From the NCBI GenBank assembly GCA_030039815.1, contig JASHUW010000559.1, positions 1-5,045 on the forward strand: a DNA stretch of 5,045 bases. Reading direction: 5' to 3'. The translations under genes were made by a program, and so were the position numbers. The notes under the pieces were generated by a model. It saw only the letters and a list, made by a program, of their open reading frames with translations, searched no databases and was not told the origin of the DNA. Each line of letters begins with the position of its first letter. Within the stretch, counting starts at the first letter, position 1. This DNA is from Alphaproteobacteria bacterium. GTDB lineage: Bacteria > Pseudomonadota > Alphaproteobacteria > ATCC43930 > CGMCC-115725. This document shows positions 1-5,045 of this stretch, piece by piece.

Positions 1-8
1 AATTTCAT
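1..8 (-). CDS. Possible start of a next minus-strand gene (first codons only)
   Basis: On the minus strand an ATG at 8-6 is followed by AAA and then the window edge. It is preceded, with an 8-nt gap, by the Shine-Dalgarno-like AGGGGA at 22-17. This spacing fits a genuine initiation site. Only two full codons are visible, so no product can be named. It would lie about 165 nt downstream of the enoyl-CoA hydratase stop, with two hairpins between, so it may belong to a separate transcription unit. It could equally be chance. Confidence 0.3.
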
Positions 9-52
9 GCCGCTTTTCCCCTGTTATTCCCCGACCCATCCTAGCCGCCGCA

Positions 53-70
53 TGAGCCGACAGCGGCTCA
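53..70. terminator. Perfect 7-bp inverted repeat, possible terminator hairpin
   Basis: TGAGCCG at 53-59 and CGGCTCA at 64-70 are perfect inverted copies around a 4-nt loop (ACAG). The hairpin lies about 100 nt past the enoyl-CoA hydratase stop. No U-tract follows it on either strand, so it is not a classical intrinsic terminator. In GC-rich genomes such hairpins may still end or protect transcripts. It could also be a small operator or repeat. Confidence 0.35.
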
Positions 71-130
71 ATCGTGCGTGAGGGAAACGCCGCTGCCAGC
101 CCCCGCCCGTCCGCCACGTGCCGCGCCGGA

Positions 131-158
131 CTCCCTCCCCGTGGCCACGGGGGAGGAG
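131..158. terminator. GC-rich hairpin just after the hydratase gene; terminator or intergenic palindromic repeat
   Basis: The 14-nt arms 131-144 and 145-158 pair at 12 of 14 positions around the core GTGGCCAC, with C-runs on one side and G-runs on the other. The hairpin begins 14 nt past the stop codon of the enoyl-CoA hydratase gene, where a terminator would sit, but no T-run follows on the minus strand. Hairpins of the form CCCTCCCC...GGGGAGGG are common dispersed intergenic repeats in GC-rich alphaproteobacterial genomes, so this may be one of those instead. Which of the two it is cannot be told from one copy. Confidence 0.45.
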
Positions 159-172
159 CGGGGAGATGCGAC

Positions 173-994
173 CTATTCCTTGAACTGCGCCGAGCGCCAG
201 CGCACCGCGGCGGGCACGCCCTCGCTCTGGGCGATCTCGCGGAAGCGGGCGCCCAATTCGGTGGTCGTCGCGTAGAGCGGGCCGCAGACATCGAGGCCCG
301 CGTAGAGCGCGGTGCGGAAGCCCGAGGCGTCGGCGACGCGGTTGACCGCGCGTTTGGTGCCATAAAGCGCCTCGGGCGAGATCATCGACAGGCGTTTGGC
401 GAATTTAAGGCTCGCCTCGTGCAATTCGGCGAGCGGCACGACGCGGTTGACCATGCCGAGGTCGAGCGCCGCCTTGGCGTCGATCTGGTCGCCGAAATAG
501 AGGAGCTCGCGCGCCTTCTTGTAGCCGATGATCATCGGCATCACGATCGCCGGGCCGACCGCGGAAAAGCGCACCTCGGGTTCGCCGAACGTGGCGTTGT
601 CGGCGGCGATCGTCATGTCGCACAGCATCACCAGCTCGCAGCCGCCGCCGAGCACGTGGCCCTGCACCGCGGCGATCACCGGTTTTCGCATCAGCCACGG
701 CGCCATCTCGAATTCGAGCTGCGGCGCGAGATGGGCGTGCGCGGTCGTCGGGTTGCTGCGCCAGTCGGCGACGCCCGGCTCCGGTCTGGCGCCGATATCG
801 TAGCCGGCGCAGAAGCTGCGCCCCTCGGCGCGCAACAGGACGACCGAGGTCGCCGGGTCGGCGTCGGCCGTGGCGAAGGCTTCGGTCAGCGCCTGCTGCA
901 GCTCCTTGCTGATCGCGTTCAATTTATCGGGGCGGTTCAGGGTGATGATGCCGACCTTGTCGTCGGTCTCGTAGAGCACGATGCCGTCTGTCAT
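173..994 (-). CDS. Enoyl-CoA hydratase/isomerase family protein (crotonase)
   Basis: A complete 273-residue crotonase-fold protein, typical in length, expected to act in the cytoplasm on an acyl-CoA thioester. The oxyanion-hole segments are seen as FCAGYDI (61-67) and GGGCE (116-120). Both catalytic glutamates of classical hydratases appear conserved: Glu120 (rat Glu144 position) and Glu140 in FGEPE (rat Glu164 position). This favours water addition to an enoyl-CoA. Feruloyl-CoA hydratase/lyases have Ser at the first position, so a vanillin-forming lyase is less likely. The loop after Glu140 (VRFSAVGPA) departs from the usual GTIPGAGG, so the substrate may be unusual. The reading frame stays open far upstream, but the MTDG start is chosen because a GAGGAG site precedes it, only 11 nt after the upstream CoA-ligase stop. 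The two genes are probably translated together. Family assignment is firm; the substrate is unknown. Confidence 0.93.
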   Translation of the reverse strand: MTDGIVLYETDDKVGIITLNRPDKLNAISKELQQALTEAFATADADPATSVVLLRAEGRSFCAGYDIGARPEPGVADWRSNPTTAHAHLAPQLEFEMAPWLMRKPVIAAVQGHVLGGGCELVMLCDMTIAADNATFGEPEVRFSAVGPAIVMPMIIGYKKARELLYFGDQIDAKAALDLGMVNRVVPLAELHEASLKFAKRLSMISPEALYGTKRAVNRVADASGFRTALYAGLDVCGPLYATTTELGARFREIAQSEGVPAAVRWRSAQFKE

Positions 995-1001
995 GGCTCT
1001 T

Positions 1002-1007
1002 CTCCTC
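1002..1007 (-). promoter_or_regulatory. Ribosome binding site overlapping the upstream stop codon
   Basis: GAGGAG lies 7 nt before the hydratase ATG and shares two bases with the TGA stop (1008-1006) of the preceding gene. This fixes the hydratase start at 994, against the much longer open frame. Ribosomes ending on the CoA-ligase gene would be placed to restart here, implying translational coupling. Confidence 0.8.
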
Positions 1008-2382
1008 AGTTCGCGTGCCGTCCCAACAGATCGAGCGCGCCGAGCCCCTCGCGGAGGCCGCCGACCACCGCGACGCCGCGCTCGCGCAGATAGGCGACGA
1101 AATCGCGGTCCATGATGCCGGGGCGCGTGGCGAGCAGGTAATGCGGCTTGGCGCTCTTCGCGGCGTGCGCGGCGAAGAGGTCGAGATAGGTCATCGCCGT
1201 CTGCGGCATGTCGAAGGGCTGGTCGTCGAGATTGTCGCGGGCGAAGACGATGATGTCGTACTCGGGGCTCGCGTCGAACATCTCGAGCGCCGCCGGCAGG
1301 TTTCTCGCGAACGTGCCGCTGCCCCAGGCGTCGCACGGATTGCCGTCGCCAGTGATGAGGCCGGTCACCGCTTCGAGCGCGGATTTCTGCGCTGGCGTGA
1401 GCGGCGGAATTTGCAGGCAAGCCGCCTCGGCGACGTCGAGGATCAGCTCGGCGACGCCGCCCGAGGACATGACGATGCCGATGCGCCTTCCCCGCGGCCG
1501 CTTCGGCGTTTGCAGCACGGCCAGCATTTCGGTCAGCTGGACGAGATCGTCGACCTCGATCGCGCGATGCGCGCGCAAAAGTTCGGAGATCGCGGCGGGG
1601 TCGCCCGCTTCGCCGGCGGTGTGGGTGACGACCGCGCGGCGCGCCCGCTCGCTCTTGCCGACCTTGAGCAGCACGACGGGCTTATCGAGGGCCGCCGCCC
1701 GGTCGAGCGCGGCGACAAAGCGCTCGGGCTCGCGGATGGTCTCGATGAAGCCGCCGATGATCTGCGTGTCCGCGTCCTCGGCCAGGTACTCGAGATAGGC
1801 GGAAGCGGTCACCGCAGCCTCGTTGCCGGCCGAGACGATATGGCTGAAGCCGTAGCGCCGCGTGTCGGTCAAGAGGCTCAGGCACAGCCCGCCGCTATGC
1901 GAGATGATGCCGACATTGCCGGCAAGCCCGGTCGGGTCGCGCAATTCCTGCAGATAGGACGAGCTCTTATGGTGCGGGCTCAGCACGCCCATGCAGTTCG
2001 GCCCGCACAGCGCGATGCCGTGCTCGCGGCAGATCGCGGCGATCCGGTCCTGCAGCGCGCGGCCTTCCGCGCCGTACTCGGCGAAGCCGCCATCGAAGAT
2101 CACCGCCGCCTTCATGCCGCGCTCGGCGGCGGCGATGAAGGCGGGGAGCACGCGCTCGTGGCCGAGGCAGAACACGCCGATATCGGGCGCTTCCGGCAGC
2201 TCGGTCGGACTCGCGTAGCACGGGCGGTTGAGAAGGCTCGTGTAGTTCGGGTTCACCGGGTAGACGCGGCCGGCATAGCCGAGGCGTTCGAGCGTGGCGA
2301 TCACGCGACGGCCGGGGGTCGGCTTGTCGGAGGCGCCGATGACGGCGATCGATTCCGGCCGGAACAGCGGCTTGAGCTGCAT
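1006..2382 (-). CDS. CoA-binding, NDP-forming acyl-CoA synthetase alpha-type protein (no ATP-grasp domain)
   Basis: A 458-residue member of the ADP-forming acetyl-CoA synthetase / succinyl-CoA ligase superfamily, expected to help make an acyl-CoA in the cytoplasm through a phosphohistidine. An N-terminal Rossmann CoA-binding domain starts at PESIAVIGAS (9-18). It continues through CGPNCMG (126-132), SHSGG (161-165) and SAGNEA (184-189). His254 in VVTHTAG occupies the position of the phosphorylated His of the family (SHTG/GHAG motif). A ligase-CoA-type domain beginning near RRIGIVMSSGG (299-309) runs to the end. The protein stops there, whereas single-chain relatives (about 700 residues) carry an added ATP-grasp region. 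It therefore corresponds to an alpha subunit, and a separate beta subunit would be needed for ATP use; none is visible here. It is coupled to the enoyl-CoA hydratase downstream. The start is the first Met before the Rossmann strand, behind a weak GGGGAAAGG site. The substrate acid is unknown. Confidence 0.88.
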   Translation of the reverse strand: MQLKPLFRPESIAVIGASDKPTPGRRVIATLERLGYAGRVYPVNPNYTSLLNRPCYASPTELPEAPDIGVFCLGHERVLPAFIAAAERGMKAAVIFDGGFAEYGAEGRALQDRIAAICREHGIALCGPNCMGVLSPHHKSSSYLQELRDPTGLAGNVGIISHSGGLCLSLLTDTRRYGFSHIVSAGNEAAVTASAYLEYLAEDADTQIIGGFIETIREPERFVAALDRAAALDKPVVLLKVGKSERARRAVVTHTAGEAGDPAAISELLRAHRAIEVDDLVQLTEMLAVLQTPKRPRGRRIGIVMSSGGVAELILDVAEAACLQIPPLTPAQKSALEAVTGLITGDGNPCDAWGSGTFARNLPAALEMFDASPEYDIIVFARDNLDDQPFDMPQTAMTYLDLFAAHAAKSAKPHYLLATRPGIMDRDFVAYLRERGVAVVGGLREGLGALDLLGRHAN

Positions 2383-2444
2383 GGCCTTTCCCCGGCATCG
2401 GTTGGCTCTCGTGCAGCCTAGCCGCTTTGTACTGGCGGCGGAAG

Positions 2445-2468
2445 CCGGCGGGCTTTAGCGCCCGCCGG
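2445..2468 (-). terminator. Strong hairpin over the DUF899 stop codon; possible terminator or attenuator
   Basis: CCGGCGGGC at 2445-2453 and GCCCGCCGG at 2460-2468 are perfect 9-bp inverted copies around a 6-nt loop. The TAA stop of the DUF899 gene (2457-2455) sits at the loop, so the last codons form one arm. All stem pairs are G-C, so the RNA would be very stable. No U-run follows (CUUCC instead), so complete intrinsic termination is doubtful. Partial termination, or protection of the upstream message from 3' decay, would fit the 72-nt gap before the CoA-ligase gene. Confidence 0.45.
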
Positions 2469-3210
2469 TCCCCAGATCGTCGGAATACCCGGCCTTGACG
2501 CGGGGCCATTGGACGATGGGACGGCCATCGATGCGGTAAGCATGCTGGCCTTTCTCCCGTTGCGGCCAGCCGGGCGGCGAGTCCTCCCACGCCTCCTGCC
2601 GCCCGTAGACCGTCAGGTCGAGCAAGGGGTAGCTGTTGCCCATCACCTCGACGCCGCGACGCGTCGTCCAGTAGGTTTCGAAGACACGGGATCCCTGCCG
2701 CAGGTAGCAGACGAGGTGCATCATGCCCACTCGGCGTCCGACGAGGAGCGTCTCGAGCGACTCGCGGGGGGCCGAGTACCACGGCATCTCCCAGCCCATG
2801 AAATCGCGGTAGCGGGTCCCTTCATCGTGCGTGAGCGGGGCCTGGCAGAACGTGGCGTAGGTGACGTCGCGGGAATGCAGGAAGGATAGCTCCCGGACCT
2901 GTGAGGTGTAGAGGCTGCAGCCCTCGCACTGCTCCGCCGCCCGGCGGCCGGCATGCCACATGAAGTAGTAGGCGACGAGCATCCGGCGGCCCTCGAACAC
3001 ATCGAGGAGCGTTACCGCGCCGCGGTCGGCGATGAGCGGCGTGGCGCCATCCACCTCGACCATGGGAAGCCGCCGGCGGGCGGCGGCGAGGGCGTCGCCA
3101 TCTCGGCTGTGAGCCTTTTCGCGAACCCGCAACGCGTCGAGCTCCGCTTGGAAGGTGGTGCGGTCGACGATCTCGGGCGCGGCGAATTGGTTTGCGGTGG
3201 CTTCGGACAT
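2455..3210 (-). CDS. DUF899 family thioredoxin-like protein
   Basis: A 251-residue protein recognised as DUF899, a thioredoxin/AhpC-TSA-fold family without a settled function. After an N-terminal helical part (about 1-50) comes the core strand MLVAYYFMW (77-85), then the Cys pair CEGC (95-98), placed where thioredoxin-fold active sites lie. The family-typical stretches HSRDVTYATFCQAPL (112-126), MGWEMPWYSA (138-147) and SYPLLDLTVYGRQE (193-206) follow. A thiol-disulfide or peroxide-related role is inferred from the fold and the cysteines only. The frame is open upstream to 3246 and beyond, but Met at 3210 is chosen because a GGAGGT site precedes it and family similarity begins close after it. 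No signal peptide is seen, so it should be cytoplasmic. It is separated by 83 nt from the RidA gene and by 72 nt from the CoA-ligase gene, looser spacing than the other pairs. Confidence 0.87.
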   Translation of the reverse strand: MSEATANQFAAPEIVDRTTFQAELDALRVREKAHSRDGDALAAARRRLPMVEVDGATPLIADRGAVTLLDVFEGRRMLVAYYFMWHAGRRAAEQCEGCSLYTSQVRELSFLHSRDVTYATFCQAPLTHDEGTRYRDFMGWEMPWYSAPRESLETLLVGRRVGMMHLVCYLRQGSRVFETYWTTRRGVEVMGNSYPLLDLTVYGRQEAWEDSPPGWPQREKGQHAYRIDGRPIVQWPRVKAGYSDDLGTGGR

Positions 3211-3293
3211 CGTGACCTCCATGGGTGCGGCTGTGCGCTGTCCCACACATAAGCGCCGGTCATGGGAGGCGAGAGTGACAAGTGTGGCGCGAT
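3211..3293 (-). other. 83-nt gap between RidA and DUF899 genes
   Basis: Besides the ribosome site, the gap holds an imperfectly centred inverted pair, CCACAC (3243-3248) and GTGTGG (3282-3287), 33 nt apart. A lone TTGTCA on the minus strand resembles a -35 element, but no convincing -10 lies at 16-18 nt. An internal promoter is possible but not supported. Confidence 0.3.
3215..3220 (-). promoter_or_regulatory. Ribosome binding site that decides the DUF899 start
   Basis: GGAGGT lies 4 nt before the ATG at 3210. The spacing is a little short but the match to the anti-Shine-Dalgarno is strong. The alternative in-frame ATG at 3246 would put this site inside the coding sequence and add 12 residues with no family character. 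Confidence 0.7.
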
Positions 3294-3689
3294 TCAGCGC
3301 CTGGCGATGAGGTCGATTTCGACCAGCGCGCCGCGCGCGAGGCCGGTGACGCCGATGCAGGTGCGCGCCGGCAATTTCCCCTCCGCGAAATAGGAGCGCC
3401 AGACCGTGTTCATCGCCGCGTAGTCGCGCTCGAAATGCGTTAGGTACACGCGGGTGAAGACGACGCGGTCGAGCGCGCTGCCGGCGCCGGTGAGCACGAT
3501 CTTCAAGTTCTCGACAACCCGGCGGGTCTGCGCCGCGATGCCCTCGGGCAGCGGCGCGGAATCGTCGTTCGGATCGGTTGGCATCTGCCCGGTGACGAAG
3601 ACCCAGCCATCGGCGGCGACGGCATGGCTGAACGGCGCGACCGGCGTCGGCGCGCCGGCGATCATCAGGAACTCGATGGGCGCGCTCAT
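3294..3689 (-). CDS. RidA/YjgF/YER057c/UK114 family protein
   Basis: A complete 131-residue RidA-family protein, the usual length for these trimeric cytoplasmic enzymes. Archetypal RidA hydrolyses reactive enamine/imine intermediates to ketoacids and ammonia; relatives include 2-aminomuconate deaminase of aromatic-amine breakdown. The substrate-binding Arg of active members is present as Arg109 in PART (107-110), and Glu124 in LVEIDLIA matches the conserved Glu before the last strand. The N-terminal APFSHAV (18-24) has Phe where E. coli RidA has Tyr17 and keeps a neighbouring small polar residue. VFVTGQMP (30-37) is the family's second conserved loop. Its ATG overlaps the TGA of the Rieske oxygenase gene (ATGA, 3686-3689), with only a weak GGCGGA before it, so its translation probably depends on the oxygenase gene. 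This suggests work in the same pathway. Imine hydrolysis on a pathway product is an inference. Confidence 0.9.
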   Translation of the reverse strand: MSAPIEFLMIAGAPTPVAPFSHAVAADGWVFVTGQMPTDPNDDSAPLPEGIAAQTRRVVENLKIVLTGAGSALDRVVFTRVYLTHFERDYAAMNTVWRSYFAEGKLPARTCIGVTGLARGALVEIDLIARR

Positions 3690-4897
3690 TCCGCCGCCGG
3701 TGGGCGCAGCGTCTCGGCGGGCTTGGCGTCCCCTTCGGCGCGGCGGCGGGCGTGGTCGGCGGCGTAGCGCCGCCAGGCGATCATCCCGGCATCGGTGCGC
3801 GAATGCAGCTCCTTGCCGGGAATGACCTTTTCGAGGATGCGCTTGTCCTGGTCGGAGAACAGCCAGTCATGCGCCCAGGAGAGCCAGCAGACCCAGAACA
3901 GGCGCTGCTTCAGCGTGCGCCACCAGCCCTGGCGGCGGAACAGGCTCCAGCTGTAGTAGAAATTGCTGTCGGCATCGATCGGCGTCACCCAGCGCAGCAC
4001 GAAATAGTCGCCGCTGGGCCGGCCGATAAAGGTCGCGCCGGGCATCAGCGACGACTGCCGGTACTTGACGCCGTACCTGACGACGGCCCGGTCCTCGGCC
4101 TTGATCTCCTTGCCGCGCCCGGTCGGCTTCAAGAAGCGGTACCAGGTCTCCTGCTTCGGCGGGAACGTGCCGAGGCCGGGATAATCGGCCGAGGGCACGC
4201 CGTCTTTCGACACATAGCCGATGCCGCTGTCGTCTTCGAGCGGGAAGGCGGCGAGCCGCGAGGCGAACGGAAACACCGGCTGGAACATCAGCTCGGGCGA
4301 GTTGCGGTGCACGAACGGCGCGTGCATGTCGTGGCACAAATTGTCCTTCATGATGCGCCAGTTGCAGCGGTAGGTGCGCCAGGTCGCAAAGCCGTGCCAG
4401 TCCTCGGTCGCGCTAAGGACTTCGGGCACCTCGTCCTCGAGCCGCGGCGCTTCGATATCGCCGACAAAGACCCAAACCGCCCCGCGCAGCTCGCGCACGG
4501 GATAGGACTTGACTGCGATCTCGCGCGCGGCCGATGCCTCCGGCCCCTCCATGAGCTTGGCGACGCAAGCGCCGGTCTCGCCCGAAAAGGTCCAGCCGTG
4601 ATAGGGGCAGCTGATCGTCCCGCTGCCGGGATAGAGGCATTTCCCTTGGCTCAGCCGGGCGCCGCGATGCGGGCAGCGCTCGGCGAGCGCGTAGAGCTTG
4701 CCCTTGTCGCGGAAAACGACGATGTCCTCGCCGAGCACCTTGACGGCTTTGGGCTTGCGACCGAGCCGCCAGGCGGCCATCACCGGATACCAGTAATTGC
4801 GGAAGCCGAGCGCCGGCAGTCCGGTGCCGGCATAGGGGTCGTCGTCCGCGCGTCCTGTCTGCGAGATCGGTTCGCCCGGGAATTGCTCGACCGCCAT
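3686..4897 (-). CDS. Rieske non-heme iron oxygenase, alpha subunit, with variant catalytic motif
   Basis: A complete 403-residue ring-hydroxylating/demethylating type oxygenase that should use O2 and electrons from a separate reductase. The N-terminal Rieske domain holds the [2Fe-2S] ligands: RCPHRG (Cys75, His77) and CPYHGW (Cys97, His100). RNYWYPV (33-39) before it is shared with VanA-like and PaO-like members. The SRPBCC catalytic domain starts near 165. Iron ligands are His192 and His197 in the NLCHDMHAPFVH segment (186-197), and a carboxylate is probably Asp351 in SDQDKRILE. The usual motif is N-x2-D-x2-H-x4-H; here the bridging Asp is His189, with Asp190 next to it. A Trp-rich segment (325-345, six Trp) precedes the last ligand. 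The start is set by GGAGGAGG at 4903-4910. It overlaps the RidA gene by 4 nt. No ferredoxin or reductase gene is seen. The substrate is unknown; aromatic acid, ether or N-methyl compounds are all possible. Confidence 0.93.
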   Translation of the reverse strand: MAVEQFPGEPISQTGRADDDPYAGTGLPALGFRNYWYPVMAAWRLGRKPKAVKVLGEDIVVFRDKGKLYALAERCPHRGARLSQGKCLYPGSGTISCPYHGWTFSGETGACVAKLMEGPEASAAREIAVKSYPVRELRGAVWVFVGDIEAPRLEDEVPEVLSATEDWHGFATWRTYRCNWRIMKDNLCHDMHAPFVHRNSPELMFQPVFPFASRLAAFPLEDDSGIGYVSKDGVPSADYPGLGTFPPKQETWYRFLKPTGRGKEIKAEDRAVVRYGVKYRQSSLMPGATFIGRPSGDYFVLRWVTPIDADSNFYYSWSLFRRQGWWRTLKQRLFWVCWLSWAHDWLFSDQDKRILEKVIPGKELHSRTDAGMIAWRRYAADHARRRAEGDAKPAETLRPPAAE

Positions 4898-4966
4898 CGC
4901 TTCCTCCTCCCGGCGCCGGCTGCAGGACGCATGCCAGCGCGGGCCGGCCTTCGCCCAAGGCGCATC
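4898..4966 (-). other. Leader before the Rieske oxygenase gene
   Basis: This GC-rich stretch contains the ribosome site and the CCGGCGCCGG palindrome. A TAAGAT (4964-4969) resembles a -10 element, but no -35 match sits 16-18 nt upstream; the nearest TTGCAC is 30 nt away. No clear promoter or operator is seen, so the transcription start probably lies outside the window or is of a type not evident by eye. Confidence 0.3.
4903..4910 (-). promoter_or_regulatory. Strong ribosome binding site of the Rieske oxygenase gene, next to a palindrome
   Basis: GGAGGAGG stands 5 nt before the ATG at 4897, a near-perfect Shine-Dalgarno that supports this start. Directly upstream lies the 10-nt palindrome CCGGCGCCGG (4910-4919), sharing one base with the site. 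It might mask or space the ribosome site, or be no more than GC-rich background. Confidence 0.7.
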
Positions 4967-5045
4967 TTAGACCGAGCGGCGGATGATGCGATCGTGAAGG
5001 TGCAATACGCCGCGCCGTGCGAACGGAAATTGCCGCGCTCCGTAG
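4967..5045 (-). CDS. Possible C-terminal end of an upstream gene
   Basis: One minus-strand frame is open from the window edge for 25 codons and ends with TAA at 4969-4967. The peptide ends in LHLHDRIIRRSV, and third-position GC is fairly high. The other two minus frames are also open over this stretch, so openness alone proves little. If real, the gene would end 69 nt before the Rieske oxygenase start and could be part of the same operon. No family is recognised. Confidence 0.25.
   Translation of the reverse strand, partial: YGARQFPFARRGVLHLHDRIIRRSV

Noticed and set aside
173..994. Assignment of the hydratase as feruloyl-CoA hydratase/lyase (vanillin pathway)
   Set aside because: That enzyme has Ser at the first catalytic position, whereas this protein has Glu120. 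The ligase lacks its ATP-grasp part, and no vanillin dehydrogenase is present.
74..1093. A 339-codon plus-strand open frame opposite the hydratase gene
   Set aside because: It crosses the hydratase gene and its downstream palindrome, has low-complexity composition and no family motif, and lacks a convincing ribosome site.
995..1420. Long upstream extension of the hydratase frame on the minus strand
   Set aside because: The added 142 codons lie in a shifted frame of the CoA-ligase gene, are Arg-rich and show no crotonase similarity. The start at 994 has a strong ribosome site.
1015..2421. A 468-codon open frame on the plus strand, opposite the CoA-ligase gene
   Set aside because: It mirrors the ligase gene, which has clear family motifs in order. 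The plus-strand translation is rich in Arg, Ala, Gly and Asp with no recognisable domain, as expected for the antisense frame of GC-rich coding DNA.
2383..2444. Promoter between the DUF899 and CoA-ligase genes
   Set aside because: TTCCGC and TAGGCT at 17-nt spacing share only a few bases with the -35 and -10 consensus, no better than chance.
3211..3246. Earlier in-frame ATG for the DUF899 protein
   Set aside because: It would place the GGAGGT ribosome site inside the gene and add 12 residues without family character.
4994..5045. Possible divergent plus-strand gene starting at GTG 4994
   Set aside because: Only 17 codons are visible, there is no good ribosome site, and other frames in the same stretch are equally open.

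Overview
The window is a GC-rich bacterial segment in which essentially all coding capacity lies on the minus strand. GC-biased third codon positions, strong GGAGG-type ribosome sites, an ATGA stop/start overlap and this mix of catabolic families suggest a Proteobacterium, most likely an alphaproteobacterium (Rhizobiales, Rhodospirillales or sphingomonad-like). That placement is inference from style and gene content; no phylogenetic marker is present. No RNA gene, mobile element or CRISPR array was seen.

In transcription order (right to left) the layout is: about 150 bp of upstream sequence, possibly holding the tail of another gene; a Rieske non-heme iron oxygenase alpha subunit (3686-4897); a RidA/YjgF-family protein overlapping it by 4 nt (3294-3689); an 83-nt gap; a DUF899 thioredoxin-fold protein (2455-3210); a strong hairpin over that stop codon and a 72-nt gap; a CoA-binding, NDP-forming acyl-CoA synthetase alpha-type protein without ATP-grasp domain (1006-2382); an enoyl-CoA hydratase (173-994) whose ribosome site overlaps the preceding stop; and finally two hairpins in about 160 bp before what may be the start of another gene at the left edge.

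The set reads as a catabolic cluster. An oxygenase would attack an aromatic or otherwise recalcitrant substrate. A RidA protein could deal with an enamine/imine or act as a deaminase. A thiol-type protein may give redox protection. A CoA-ligase subunit and a crotonase would then handle an acid as its CoA thioester. The substrate cannot be read from sequence. The main peculiarities are a His in place of the near-universal bridging Asp of the Rieske oxygenase catalytic motif, and an acyl-CoA synthetase alpha half whose ATP-grasp partner is not in view. No oxygenase ferredoxin or reductase is present either. I see no clearly new type of system; the best candidate for novelty is the variant oxygenase and its tightly coupled RidA partner.
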